The notes under the pieces: model-generated | Database searches by the model: none | What the model was told of the DNA's origin: nothing | Seen by the model: only the letters and a program-made list of their open reading frames with translations | Origin: Pseudomonas sp. R37(2017) | Lineage (GTDB): Bacteria > Pseudomonadota > Gammaproteobacteria > Pseudomonadales > Pseudomonadaceae | DNA length: 64,000 nucleotides | Reading direction: 5' to 3' | Assembly: GCF_002113375.1 (NCBI RefSeq) | Contig: NZ_NEHO01000009.1 | Location: 167,446 to 231,445, forward strand | In this document: one piece after another, positions 53,383-62,572 of the stretch | Layout: every line of letters begins with the position of its first letter | How positions within the stretch are numbered: the first letter of the stretch is position 1 | Made by a program: the position numbers and the translations under genes

Positions 53383-54285
53383 CTACACCGCTCCGAAAAT
53401 CTCGATCAACTCGTTCAGGAATGCACTCACCAGGTCGCGCTGGCGCGAGGAGTGCCGCACCGCCGCATGAAAGCTCACCTCATAACGCAGCAGATCCGGG
53501 TTCAGCGGGTGCAACTGCCCCAACTGTTCATGACGGGTCGCGTAGTGCTGCGGCAGAAACCCCAGGTGCTGGCCGGACAGGATCAGCAGGGCCGCGCCGT
53601 CCATGCTGTCGGTGAGCACGGTCAGGCGTTCGATGGACGTGGGGGCCGGCATTTCCGGCAGCGGATGGCTCGGCCAGACCCAGTCGAACTCGCTGACATC
53701 TTCGCGGGTCAGCGCACCGACCTGGTCGAACAGCGGATGGGACGGCGCGCAATAGGCAATCTGGGTTTCCGGGAACAGCGCAAAGTAATCGATGTTGGGC
53801 AAGCGGTGCCAGAAGTAACCGATGGCCAGGTCGATATGGCCGTTGATGATTTTTTCTTCCAGCAGCGACGATGACAGCTCGGTGAAATGGAAGTACAGCC
53901 CCTCGTGCCGCGCCCGCAAGCGGGCAATGGCCTGGCCGATTTTCTTGTTCGCCACCGGATCGATTTGCCCCAGCAGGCCGATGTTGATATTGCCCGAGAC
54001 CTTGCGGTTGATGTGCTGCACCTCGACCCGGAAGCCCTCGGCCGCCGCCAACAAACGGCGGGCCGCGTCGATGAACTGAGTGCCTTTGGGCGTCACCGAA
54101 AACCCACCGCGCCCACGCTCGCACAAGCGGAAACCGACCCTGGCTTCCAGCGTCGCCAGTTGCGCGCTGATCGTGGGTTGCGTGGTGTTGAGGGCGGTTT
54201 GTGCCGCCGAGATGCCGCCTGCTTCGACGACGGTCAGAAAGACCCGGATCAGACGCAGATCCAGCTCCGTTACAGTTCCCAGCAT
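53383..54285 (-). CDS. LysR-family transcriptional regulator of the NCS1/amidohydrolase locus
   Basis: The 300-residue protein has an N-terminal winged helix (LDLRLIRVFLTVVEAGGISAAQTALNTTQPTISAQLATLE, about 9-48 in parts) with the recognition helix containing TTQPTISAQL, and an effector-binding domain from about 95 to 290. The ATG at 54285 gives MLGTVTELDL; a far upstream start is not supported. It is divergent from an NCS1 permease, with a perfect inverted repeat between at 54307-54326, so it probably controls that gene and itself. Confidence 0.9.
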   Translation of the reverse strand: MLGTVTELDLRLIRVFLTVVEAGGISAAQTALNTTQPTISAQLATLEARVGFRLCERGRGGFSVTPKGTQFIDAARRLLAAAEGFRVEVQHINRKVSGNINIGLLGQIDPVANKKIGQAIARLRARHEGLYFHFTELSSSLLEEKIINGHIDLAIGYFWHRLPNIDYFALFPETQIAYCAPSHPLFDQVGALTREDVSEFDWVWPSHPLPEMPAPTSIERLTVLTDSMDGAALLILSGQHLGFLPQHYATRHEQLGQLHPLNPDLLRYEVSFHAAVRHSSRQRDLVSAFLNELIEIFGAV

Positions 54286-54306
54286 GGGGGCTCCCGATTC
54301 TCGGTT

Positions 54307-54326
54307 ACATAGATGCGGATCTATGT
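54307..54326. promoter_or_regulatory. Candidate LysR operator between the regulator and the permease
   Basis: ACATAGAT (54307-54314) and ATCTATGT (54319-54326) form a perfect 8-bp inverted repeat with a 4-base spacer. Its centre is 31 bases from the LysR start codon and about 64 bases before the predicted start of the permease transcript, the usual place of a LysR recognition site. Confidence 0.55.
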
Positions 54327-54346
54327 GAACAGTGTGCCTGCGATAT

Positions 54347-54374
54347 TTTACTGCCTGGACCCACGCCCTACATT
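54347..54374 (+). promoter_or_regulatory. Candidate promoter of the NCS1 permease operon
   Basis: TTTACT (54347-54352, -35, four of six) and TACATT (54369-54374, -10, four of six) are 16 bases apart. Weak on its own, as for an activated promoter; the inverted repeat at 54307 lies just upstream. Confidence 0.3.
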
Positions 54375-54484
54375 GCCGTGAAACCAGCGCCATCGTCAGA
54401 TATGTATGGAGTTTCACCTGATCTGGACGTCGTAGCGAGCGCTGTACCCACAAAAACAACAAACAACAGCATAGGAACAATCGT

Positions 54485-55984
54485 ATGTCAGGTTCCCCAG
54501 TGTCTGCGCACGCCGGCGAGGCGAGCGGCGGGTTGGCCATCGAAGGCCATTCCATCGACTACATCCCGGAAAACGAACGTCACGCCAAACTCGCCAGCCA
54601 GGGGCCATTCTGGTTCCTCGGCAACTTCCACTTCTTCACCCTCTCCATCGGCTTTGTCGGCCCCAGCCTCGGTTTGTCCGCGCTGTGGACCCTGCTTGCC
54701 GGTGCCCTGGGCATCATGTTCGGCACCGTCTTCATGGCGTTTCACGGCTCCCAGGGGCCGGAAATGGGCCTGCCGCAAATGATCCAGTCCCGCGCCCAAT
54801 TCGGCTATCGCGGGGTGATCCTGGCGTTGATGGCGACGATGTTTGTGTTCGTCGGCTTCAACGTGGTCAACATCTCGTTGATCATGAACGGCCTTGAGCA
54901 TGTGTTCGGCATCGACCCGACCATCGTCGCCGTATCCGTGGTGCTGATCGGCGCGCTGTTGTCGATCTACGGCCACGACCTGATGCACAAGGCCTTCAAG
55001 TGGGCCTTGCTGGCAACCTTGCCGCTCTATGCACTGGTGACCATCGCCCTGATGTTCGGTGCAGGTGCCGAAGGCGTCACTCCGGCGACCGATCTGGGCT
55101 TCAACTGGGTGGCCTTCGCTACGCTGTTCGCCATCGGTGCCAGCTACAACATTTCCTATGCGCCCTACGTGTCCGACTATTCCCGTTACCTGCCGAAAAA
55201 CACCAGCCGGACGAAACTGATTGCGGCGGTGTTCATCGGCGCCTCGTTGTCCGGCAGCTGGATGATCGGCCTGGGCGCCTGGTTGGCGCAGGCGTTGAAA
55301 GCAGCGGATGCGCTGGTGGCATTGAATCAGGTCGGCTCCTCGATGGTGCCGGGGCTGGGCAATCTGCTGGTGATCGTCTCGGTGGCGGGTTTCCTGCCGA
55401 TCATCGCGCTCAACACCTACAGCGCCATGTTGACGCTGCTGACCGGTGTCGACTCGATCAGGAAAATCTCCCCGACACCCCGCGCCCGTGTGCTGTCGAT
55501 CGGTGTGATCAGCATCATCCTGCTGACCTGCGTGCTGTCGATCAAGGGTGACGGCATCGCACTGTTGAACACCTTCCTGGTGCTGTTGCTGTACTTCCTC
55601 GTGCCCTGGACCGCCGTCAACCTGGTGGACTATTTCTTCGTGCGCAAGGGCCGTTATGCGATTCCGCATTTCTTCACGCCAAACGGCATTTACGGCGCCT
55701 GGCAATTTCGCGGCATCGTTTCGTACCTGATCGGCTTTGCCGCGATGGTGCCGTTCTTCTACATCTTCGATGCCGCCGCCGGCAAAGAGGTTTTCGTTGG
55801 CCCGCTGGCGCGGATACTCGAAGGCGTGGACATTGCCTGGCTGGTGGGCCTGGTGGTTTCGGGGCTGACCTATTACCTGCTGAGCCGCTCGCTCGATCTG
55901 GCCGCCGAGCGCCGGGTGATCGATGCACTGACTGAAAGCGACATCGTCGCCATGACCCATTCATCTGCGGAGGCAGGACGTTGA
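54485..55984 (+). CDS. NCS1-family nucleobase/heterocycle permease (copy 1)
   Basis: The 499-residue, 12-helix transporter belongs to the cytosine/purine/hydantoin (NCS1) family: a short N-terminal motif EGHSIDYIPENERH, then GPEMGLPQMIQSRAQFG after helix 2 and SYNISYAPYVSDYSRYLPKNTS at helix 6. The substrate (cytosine, allantoin, hydantoin, thiamine or similar) cannot be assigned by eye. The gene starts at an ATG 22 bases after CAACAACAGC-type A/C-rich leader. The amidase gene overlaps its stop by 4 bases, suggesting the amidase acts on the imported compound. Confidence 0.92.
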   Translation: MSGSPVSAHAGEASGGLAIEGHSIDYIPENERHAKLASQGPFWFLGNFHFFTLSIGFVGPSLGLSALWTLLAGALGIMFGTVFMAFHGSQGPEMGLPQMIQSRAQFGYRGVILALMATMFVFVGFNVVNISLIMNGLEHVFGIDPTIVAVSVVLIGALLSIYGHDLMHKAFKWALLATLPLYALVTIALMFGAGAEGVTPATDLGFNWVAFATLFAIGASYNISYAPYVSDYSRYLPKNTSRTKLIAAVFIGASLSGSWMIGLGAWLAQALKAADALVALNQVGSSMVPGLGNLLVIVSVAGFLPIIALNTYSAMLTLLTGVDSIRKISPTPRARVLSIGVISIILLTCVLSIKGDGIALLNTFLVLLLYFLVPWTAVNLVDYFFVRKGRYAIPHFFTPNGIYGAWQFRGIVSYLIGFAAMVPFFYIFDAAAGKEVFVGPLARILEGVDIAWLVGLVVSGLTYYLLSRSLDLAAERRVIDALTESDIVAMTHSSAEAGR

Positions 55985-56823
55985 GCAGCGTAAAAAATAC
56001 CGTGGTCGCCTGTTGCCAACTGGCGCCGAAAATAGCTGACCTGGCCCACAACCGCACGCTCACCGAGCGCGCGATTCGCCAGGCAGCCTTTCAGGGCGCG
56101 CAAATCGTGGTGCTACCCGAGCTGGTGCAGAGCGGCTATCTGTTTGCCGACCGCGACGAAGCCTTGGGTCTGGCGGAAACCGTTGACGGTCTGACCTTGC
56201 AACTGTGGAAAACCCTGGCCCGTGAGCTGAACCTGGTGATCGTCGGCGGCTTTTGCGAGCGCCTGCCCGGTGATGAGTTGGCCAACAGCGCTGCGATGAT
56301 CGACGCCAATGGCCTGCGCGCGGTGTACCGCAAGGCGCATTTATGGGATGCCGAGAAGGATATTTTCACCGCCGGCGATGCTCCACCGCCCGTGGTCGAG
56401 ACGCTGCACGGGCGGCTCGGCATGTTGATTTGCTACGACCTGGAATTCCCTGAATGGGTGCGTCTTGCGGCACTGGCCGGGGCCGATCTGCTCTGTGCAC
56501 CGGTCAATTGGCCCGACGGTCCGCGGCCGCAGACCGAGCGTCCGGCCGAAGTGCTGCGGGTGCAGGCCAATGCCTCGGTGAACCGCATGTTCATCGCCGC
56601 CTGTGATCGCTATGGCCATGAGCGTGGGGTCGGCTGGGTCCAGGGTTCGGTCATCGTCGATGCCGACGGTTACCCATTGGCCGGGCCGGCGGAGCAGGGC
56701 GGCGAGCAGTTGTTGCTGGCCAGCCTGAATCTCGCCGAGGCGCGCAACAAGCGCATCAGTGCCCGTAACGACCTGCATCGGGACCGCCGGCCACAGTTGT
56801 ACGGGCTGAACAGCACTTTGTAA
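55981..56823 (+). CDS. Carbon-nitrogen hydrolase (nitrilase superfamily)
   Basis: The 280-residue cytoplasmic enzyme has the nitrilase-superfamily Glu-Lys-Cys triad: E47 (VVLPEL), K118 (YRKAHLW) and C151 (LICYDLEFPEW). The C-terminal RISARNDLHRDRRPQLYG is a feature of amidase/N-carbamoyl amidase branches. It starts with TTG at 55981, overlapping the permease stop by 4 bases; there is no alternative ATG before the active-site Glu. Probable role: hydrolysis of an amide or ureido group of the compound brought in by the permease. Confidence 0.9.
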   Translation: MSSVKNTVVACCQLAPKIADLAHNRTLTERAIRQAAFQGAQIVVLPELVQSGYLFADRDEALGLAETVDGLTLQLWKTLARELNLVIVGGFCERLPGDELANSAAMIDANGLRAVYRKAHLWDAEKDIFTAGDAPPPVVETLHGRLGMLICYDLEFPEWVRLAALAGADLLCAPVNWPDGPRPQTERPAEVLRVQANASVNRMFIAACDRYGHERGVGWVQGSVIVDADGYPLAGPAEQGGEQLLLASLNLAEARNKRISARNDLHRDRRPQLYGLNSTL

Positions 56824-56829
56824 CCGTTG

Positions 56830-57933
56830 ATGTCATTGTTTGCTGGACGCCCGTCACGGGCCTATGGCATCGTCGAAACGAAAAGCCATGCAGTGAACGG
56901 GATTGCAATGATGGAGGAGGGCAACAAGGTCGGCGGCGACGCGACGATGGCAACGCTCAAGGCATTCAATCATTGTGTGCTGCACCTCGGGCGGCTGGCG
57001 CGGGAGAACGGGGCGTCGCGGTTCATTGCCGACGGCCTGCAGGCTTTCGGTCAACTGGTGCCCTTCGCGTCTGCCTGGTGGGGCGAGATGTCGACGCCAG
57101 GTCCTGATGTTCCCCCGCAGAGCTGGATGCACGGCAGCATCAATCTCCCCGAATCCTTTGCCACCGAATGGCATCCGGTGGCGGCCAACGATCAGTTTTC
57201 CCACGCCACGCTCAATCGTCCAGGCGAGGTGCTGCGCGACGAGGGGTTCAACGACCCGTGCGAGGCGGTCAACGACTTCGCCCGGCGCTACGATCTCTAT
57301 CACTTGATGAGCATCACGTACGAGCTCCCCGAAAGCGGCCTGATGTTTTTCGTCTGCCTCTACCGTGGTCAGGATGAACAGGCGTTCGGGGAGTGCGAAG
57401 CCGAGCTGTTTTCGGCGTTCTGCGATCACCTGTTCCAGCTGTGGCGGTTTCAGGTACAGGACATGATTCGCTTCGACAGCGAAAACGGAGCGAGTGATTT
57501 TGGCGTCGCACGCCTGGACGGCAGCCTGCTGTATGTCGGAGCCAGGTTGTGCGCCGCCATTCAACGCGAATTACCTGGCTGGAGCGGTTCCACGCTGCCA
57601 GCCGAAGTGATTGCACAACTGCCGAAGGCACCCTGTGTGTTCCGCCTGGGCCGCTGCGCGCTGACCCTGAGTCCTAACGCCGGACACATCATCCTGTCCC
57701 TCGAGGCCCCCTCGGGCGGGGATGGCCTGGCGCCACGGGAGCGCACCGCAGCGATGTTGTTCGCCGCCGGCCACTCCTACAAGGAAATCGCCAGGATGCT
57801 CGCCCTGAGCCCCGCGACCGTGCGCACTTACTTGCGCAACTGCTACGTGCAGCTCGGTGTGAAAAGCAAGGTCGAACTGGGCTCCGTCCTGCGTTCGCCG
57901 GGTGGGCTGACGGAGTCCATGCGCCGGGATTAA
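56830..57933 (+). CDS. LuxR-family regulator (C-terminal GerE helix-turn-helix)
   Basis: The C-terminal 65 residues, with LAPRERTAAMLFAAGHSYKEIARMLALSPATVRTYLRNCYVQLGVKS (in parts), are a LuxR-type winged-helix. The first 300 residues show no AHL-binding or receiver domain that I can recognise, so the regulator has an unassigned sensor. The start is uncertain: ATG at 56830 (MSLFAGRP, 367 residues) six bases after the amidase stop, ATG at 56908 (MMEEGNK), or ATG at 56947 (MATLKAF). No good ribosome-binding site favours one; close coupling supports the first. Confidence 0.78.
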   Translation: MSLFAGRPSRAYGIVETKSHAVNGIAMMEEGNKVGGDATMATLKAFNHCVLHLGRLARENGASRFIADGLQAFGQLVPFASAWWGEMSTPGPDVPPQSWMHGSINLPESFATEWHPVAANDQFSHATLNRPGEVLRDEGFNDPCEAVNDFARRYDLYHLMSITYELPESGLMFFVCLYRGQDEQAFGECEAELFSAFCDHLFQLWRFQVQDMIRFDSENGASDFGVARLDGSLLYVGARLCAAIQRELPGWSGSTLPAEVIAQLPKAPCVFRLGRCALTLSPNAGHIILSLEAPSGGDGLAPRERTAAMLFAAGHSYKEIARMLALSPATVRTYLRNCYVQLGVKSKVELGSVLRSPGGLTESMRRD

Positions 57934-58070
57934 TCCCAGCCCTATCAATTATTTACCTGACCCCTCCTCATTTGCAGAGGTCCATTCGCGCGCCGCGCCC
58001 TATAGGGTTGTCAGGGGCTGGCGCAGTCGCTTCGGGCCGCTTCAAAACAATAAGAACAGGGGTGAGGCAT

Positions 58071-59921
58071 TTGAGACTTTCCAGGTTGTTCATCGCCGTT
58101 GCATCGACCACGGCGTTTTCCTGCATGGCATTGGCGGCGACACCCGCCGACACGGTCATGCGCAATGGCTACGTCTACACCGTCGATGGCCAGGGCTCCG
58201 TGCAGCAGGCCATCGCCATTTCGGGCGGCAAGATCGTCTATGTCGGCAGCGATGCCGGTGTCGACGGCTACATCGGCAAGCAGACACAACTGATCGACCT
58301 GGCCGGGCGCATGTTGATGCCGGGCTTCGTCGATGCGCACATGCACCCGGGGGATGGCGGTCGCGCCATGTCGCTGTGCGACCTGAAATACCAGGCGCTG
58401 ACTCGCGCACAGTTTCAGGCGAGCATCCAGGCCTGCCTCGATGCCGACAAGGACAAGGGCCCGGATGCCTGGCTGGAAGTGGGCAGTTGGGACCGCATGG
58501 GCATGACCGGGCTCGATGGCGACGCTGACAAATCGACCCTGGACGCACTCGACACCAAGCGTCCGATCCAGGTGCGTTCCACCGACTTCCATACGGTGCT
58601 GACCAACTCTCGCGGTCTGGAACTGGCCGGGATCAACCAGCACACGGTCGACCCCAAGGACGGTAAATACCGGCGCGACAAGGCCGGTAACCCGAACGGT
58701 ATCTGCGAAGACGGTGCGGCGGAATCGATGGCCGCCGTGGTGCCGCCCGCCACCGATGCGGAAAAACTCAATCAGGTTCGAGCGGCCCTCGACGCCATGC
58801 GCCGGCAAGGCATTACCAGTTTCTTCGATGCCCTGTCGGGGCCGGAAAATGCTCAGGCGTTTACCCGCTTGCAACAGTCGGGTGAACTGACCGCCCGGGC
58901 CTTGCTGGCGATCAAGCTGGACCCGGCCGCCGCGGCCGCCGATCCGGCCAAAACCATCGCCGAAGCCAAGACCCTGGCCAGCCGCTACGACCAGGGCGAA
59001 GTGAAAACCGCGCCGGGCGTGAGCATGCGCCACGTCAAACTGTTCATGGACGGCATCATCAATGCCCCGGCGGACACCGGAGCCATGTTGACCCCGTACC
59101 TGCACAACAGCGGCACCGACCAGGCGCCGAAGTGGACGCCGGGCAAGAACCTGGGCGAACTGTACTTCCCGCCGCAAGTGCTCAACCCGCTGTTGCTGCA
59201 AGCGGTCAAGGCCGGTTTCGATCCGCACCTGCACGCCACTGGCGAACGCGCGGTGCGCGATGCACTGGACAGCGTCGCCTACGTGCGCAAGGCGCTGCCC
59301 GGTCAAGACTTCCGCCCGGCCATCGCGCATGCCGAGACGGTGGCCCCTGCCGACTATTCGCGTTTCAAGGCGCTGGACGTCACGGCCACCATGTCGTTCC
59401 AGTGGGGGCAGCAGGCACCGTTCACGGTCGACGGCACCAGTGATCACCTCGGCGCCGAGCGATTCGAACGCATGGAACCCTCGGGCAGCATCGCCCATGC
59501 CGGTGGTCGCGTGGCGTTTGGCAGCGACTGGCCGGTCGATCCGCTGGATGAGTTCCTCGCCTTGAAGGTTGGTGTCACCCGTTCCGGCGATCCGACCAAT
59601 CCGCACAGCTATGGGCCCAAGTACGCCGGGCGACTCAACAACGATCCGGCGCTGACGCGAGCCGAAGTGCTGCGCAGCATCACCCTCAGTTCCGCCGAAC
59701 AGCTGAAGCTGGATGCGCTGCTGGGCTCGGTGGAAGTCGGCAAGCTGGCTGACCTGATCGTGCTCGACAAGAACTTCATGCAGGTGCCCGAGGAGGAACT
59801 GGGTCGCAATGACGTGCTGCTGACGTTGGTCGGCGGCAAGGTCGTGTGGGCCAAGGCGCCGTTCCTGGGACTGGCGCCACAGGTTGCTTCCCAGGTTGTC
59901 ACTTCCCGATCCGTCCAATAA
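58071..59921 (+). CDS. Exported amidohydrolase, YtcJ type (copy 1)
   Basis: The 616-residue enzyme has a signal peptide (MRLSRLFIAVASTTAFSCMALA) and belongs to the metal-dependent amidohydrolases of the YtcJ/deformylase branch. Metal-binding residues: H90-x-H92 (DAHMHPGD), a histidine in LHATGERA, one in AIAHAETV, and D in FGSDWPVDPL. A conserved MDGIINAPAD lies before the second set. Likely start is TTG 58071 with AGGGGTG upstream; a GTG at 58062 is possible. Predicted to act in the periplasm on an N-acyl, formyl or cyclic amide substrate, which is unknown. Confidence 0.88.
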   Translation: MRLSRLFIAVASTTAFSCMALAATPADTVMRNGYVYTVDGQGSVQQAIAISGGKIVYVGSDAGVDGYIGKQTQLIDLAGRMLMPGFVDAHMHPGDGGRAMSLCDLKYQALTRAQFQASIQACLDADKDKGPDAWLEVGSWDRMGMTGLDGDADKSTLDALDTKRPIQVRSTDFHTVLTNSRGLELAGINQHTVDPKDGKYRRDKAGNPNGICEDGAAESMAAVVPPATDAEKLNQVRAALDAMRRQGITSFFDALSGPENAQAFTRLQQSGELTARALLAIKLDPAAAAADPAKTIAEAKTLASRYDQGEVKTAPGVSMRHVKLFMDGIINAPADTGAMLTPYLHNSGTDQAPKWTPGKNLGELYFPPQVLNPLLLQAVKAGFDPHLHATGERAVRDALDSVAYVRKALPGQDFRPAIAHAETVAPADYSRFKALDVTATMSFQWGQQAPFTVDGTSDHLGAERFERMEPSGSIAHAGGRVAFGSDWPVDPLDEFLALKVGVTRSGDPTNPHSYGPKYAGRLNNDPALTRAEVLRSITLSSAEQLKLDALLGSVEVGKLADLIVLDKNFMQVPEEELGRNDVLLTLVGGKVVWAKAPFLGLAPQVASQVVTSRSVQ

Positions 59922-59939
59922 AAACTAGAGAGCGTTCCG

Positions 59940-61679
59940 ATGCGATTCATTCCAAACCTGTTGGCCGCCGCGCTGGCATTGTCCTCGGTACAAGCGATGG
60001 CCGCCGCTGACCTGGTGTTGTTCAACGGCAAAGTGTTCACCGCCGAACCCGGCCAGGCGTTGGTGCAGGCTGTCGCGGTGCAAGACGGCAAGATTCTGAA
60101 AGTGGGCAGCGATGCTGAAATCAATGCCCTGGCCGACGCCAGGACCCAACGTATCGACCTGGCGGGCAAGGTGCTGATGCCAGGCATGATCGACACCCAC
60201 AGCCATCCGGTGGTGGGGGCGTTCGACAGCATGAAGGCCAACCTGCTGGACGAGGTCAAACCCTTGCCGGAACTGGAACAATGGTTGATCGAAGAGGACA
60301 AGGCCGGGCGCGCCCGGGCCGGTGATGTGATCAGCGTCGCCGGGGTCAGTTCGGCCTACTGGGAGAAAAGTCGTGAACTGGGCAAGGTGTTCAACCAGGG
60401 CCGCTGGGCGGATCAACCGATTGTCTTCAGCGGTATCGACGGGCACACCGGTTGGGCCAACAACGCGATGCTCAAGCGTCTGAACATCGACGCGGCACTG
60501 GTCAAGAGCCTGCCGGAGAAAGAGCGCGGGTACATCGGCCATGAAACGGACTTCACTCCCAACGGCTACTTTGCCGAGTCCCGCTGGGACGTGGTGCGCA
60601 ACGGTATTCCGGCGCCCACCCCGGAGGTGATGCTCAAGGCCGCTCGCGAGGCGGTGAAGATCAACAATCAATTCGGCGTCACCGCCTGGATGGACGCGGC
60701 GGCGAACGGCGGCAGCGAAGATTCGCTGTTCGATTTCCATGCCACCGCGCAAAGTGTCGGCGTGCTGCCGCTGTACAAGGAGCTGGCGCAGAACGGCGAA
60801 CTCAGTGCCCACGTCGCCGCGTTGATGGTCACCAATCCGAAGAGCAAGCCTGCCGACCTGGAGGTGATCGACACGGTGATCAAGCAATTCCAGGGCGTGC
60901 CTAACCTGACGTTCCCCGGCATCAAGGTGTTTGTCGACGGCATTCTCGAATTCCCCGGGCAAACAGCGGCGGTCGTCGTGCCGTACAAGAACAGCCACAA
61001 GAACGGCCAACTGCTGACCGACCCGGCGCACTTTGGCGAACTGGTGGTGGCGGCGGAAAAACGTGGCTGGATCGTGCATATGCACGCCGTCGGCGACCGC
61101 GCGGTGCGTGAAGCGCTCAATGGCGTGGCCTATGCGCGCAAACTCAGCCCGACACCCGTGCCCCACAGCATTGCGCACCTGCAACTGGTCAATCCCAAGG
61201 AGTTTCCGCGCTTCAAGCAACTGGGCGTGATTGCCTCGATGCAACTGCTGTGGGCCACCGGCGAGTCTTACACCGTCGAGTTGGTCAAGCCCTACATCAG
61301 CGCCTTTGCCTACGGTTACCAGTATCCCGCGCGCTCCTTGCATAACGCCGGCGCGACGATTGCCGGTGGCAGCGACTGGCCAGTGTCGAGCGCCAATCCG
61401 TTCAACGCCATTGCCCAGGCCAGCACGCGCAAAGGTCCGTTGGGCATTCTCAATGCCAAGGAAAGCATCGACCGCCAGACCATGTTCCAGGCCTATACCC
61501 TCAACGCGGCGAAAACCCTGCGCCTGGAGAAGCAGATCGGTTCGCTGGCACCGGGCAAGCAGGCCGACCTGATCATCCTCGACCGCGATGTGTTCAAGGT
61601 CAGCGATGACGAACTGTTCGAAACCAAAGTCCTGAACACCTTCTTCGCCGGCAAGCAGGTCTACGCCCCCGCGTCCTGA
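59940..61679 (+). CDS. Exported amidohydrolase, YtcJ type (copy 2)
   Basis: The 579-residue paralogue of the preceding gene has its own signal peptide (MRFIPNLLAAALALSSVQAMA). Metal site: H87-x-H89 (DTHSHPVV), histidine in HMHAVGDRAV, histidine in IAHLQLV, aspartate in GGSDWPVSSANP. It differs in the middle third, so it probably handles a different but related substrate, or the product of the first. 18 bases separate the genes. Downstream lie two hairpins before the TorF-like gene. Confidence 0.88.
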   Translation: MRFIPNLLAAALALSSVQAMAAADLVLFNGKVFTAEPGQALVQAVAVQDGKILKVGSDAEINALADARTQRIDLAGKVLMPGMIDTHSHPVVGAFDSMKANLLDEVKPLPELEQWLIEEDKAGRARAGDVISVAGVSSAYWEKSRELGKVFNQGRWADQPIVFSGIDGHTGWANNAMLKRLNIDAALVKSLPEKERGYIGHETDFTPNGYFAESRWDVVRNGIPAPTPEVMLKAAREAVKINNQFGVTAWMDAAANGGSEDSLFDFHATAQSVGVLPLYKELAQNGELSAHVAALMVTNPKSKPADLEVIDTVIKQFQGVPNLTFPGIKVFVDGILEFPGQTAAVVVPYKNSHKNGQLLTDPAHFGELVVAAEKRGWIVHMHAVGDRAVREALNGVAYARKLSPTPVPHSIAHLQLVNPKEFPRFKQLGVIASMQLLWATGESYTVELVKPYISAFAYGYQYPARSLHNAGATIAGGSDWPVSSANPFNAIAQASTRKGPLGILNAKESIDRQTMFQAYTLNAAKTLRLEKQIGSLAPGKQADLIILDRDVFKVSDDELFETKVLNTFFAGKQVYAPAS

Positions 61680-61712
61680 CCTGCGTACCCCCAATACCCG
61701 TAAAAACCGCCA

Positions 61713-61749
61713 GCCCCTTGTACCGCAAGGGGCGTGGCATCGCCATGCC
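61713..61749 (+). other. Two tandem hairpins before the TorF-like gene
   Basis: GCCCCTTG/CAAGGGGC (61713-61733, 5-base loop) and GGCAT/ATGCC (61736-61749, 4-base loop) follow one another, with no U tract. They lie between the second amidohydrolase and the porin-like gene; probably RNA processing or stability elements. Confidence 0.5.
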
Positions 61750-61785
61750 TGAAATTCCCGTACGCCATAACAACAAGAGAACTGT

Positions 61786-62526
61786 ATGAACGCATTTTCA
61801 GCATTGACCCTCGCCGCACTGGCACTGGCCCCCCTGACGAGCCAGGCCCTTGCCCTCAACGATGACTTCAGCCTGGACATGACCCTGGGCGTCGTCAGCG
61901 ACTACCGTTCCCGCGGCATCTCGCAAACCCTGGGCGACCCGGCGGTGCAGGGCGGTGCAACGCTGCTGCACAGCAGCGGCCTGTACATCGGTACCTGGAC
62001 CTCCAACGTCGATTTCGGCGGCGGCTTCGACACCCGGCAGGAGCTTGAGTACTTCGCCGGTTACTACTGGCAGGCGACGGACGCCATCAGCCTGGATCTG
62101 GGCTACATCAAGTACGACTATCCGAAAAACTCCGAATTCAACCTCAGCGAGGTGTACGCCGTTCTCGACCTGTACGGCGTGAAGCTGGGTGCCAATTACT
62201 CCAGGGACACGCCGAATCTCTTCGGCGAGGACCAGGACACCCTCTACACCTACCTGGGCTACAAAATCGATTTGCCGGCCGAAGTTGGCCTGGACCTGCG
62301 CTTTGGGCGCAACGATGTGAATGACCCCGCGTTCTGGTCCGCCAGTGGCGATAGCCGCGAGTCCTACTACGAGTGGGAAGCCAAGCTGACCCGCGACTTC
62401 GTTGGCGTGACCTGGGGCCTGAGCTACATCGACACCGACTTGTCGAAAAGCGAGTGCAGCAGTTGGTACGGCTTCGACGACCTCTGCTCGGCGACGGTTG
62501 TAGCCAGCGCCACCAAGACATTTTGA
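61786..62526 (+). CDS. TorF-family putative outer-membrane porin
   Basis: The 246-residue product has a signal peptide (MNAFSALTLAALALAPLTSQALA) followed by a beta-rich sequence with VSDYRSRGISQTLGDPAVQGG (in parts), the Gcw_chp/TorF motif, and a final strand ending in aromatic F. Expected to span the outer membrane as a small barrel. Its place between hydrolases and permease suggests it passes their substrate. The start at 61786 is the only ATG that gives a signal peptide. Confidence 0.85.
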   Translation: MNAFSALTLAALALAPLTSQALALNDDFSLDMTLGVVSDYRSRGISQTLGDPAVQGGATLLHSSGLYIGTWTSNVDFGGGFDTRQELEYFAGYYWQATDAISLDLGYIKYDYPKNSEFNLSEVYAVLDLYGVKLGANYSRDTPNLFGEDQDTLYTYLGYKIDLPAEVGLDLRFGRNDVNDPAFWSASGDSRESYYEWEAKLTRDFVGVTWGLSYIDTDLSKSECSSWYGFDDLCSATVVASATKTF

Positions 62527-62572
62527 TGTTCATCCCTGACAACAAAAACAGTTCCTCAAAGGAAACACTTTC

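Noticed and set aside
57998..58007. CCCTATAGGG palindrome before the first amidohydrolase
   Set aside because: A short palindrome with no nearby promoter element or repeat; probably chance.
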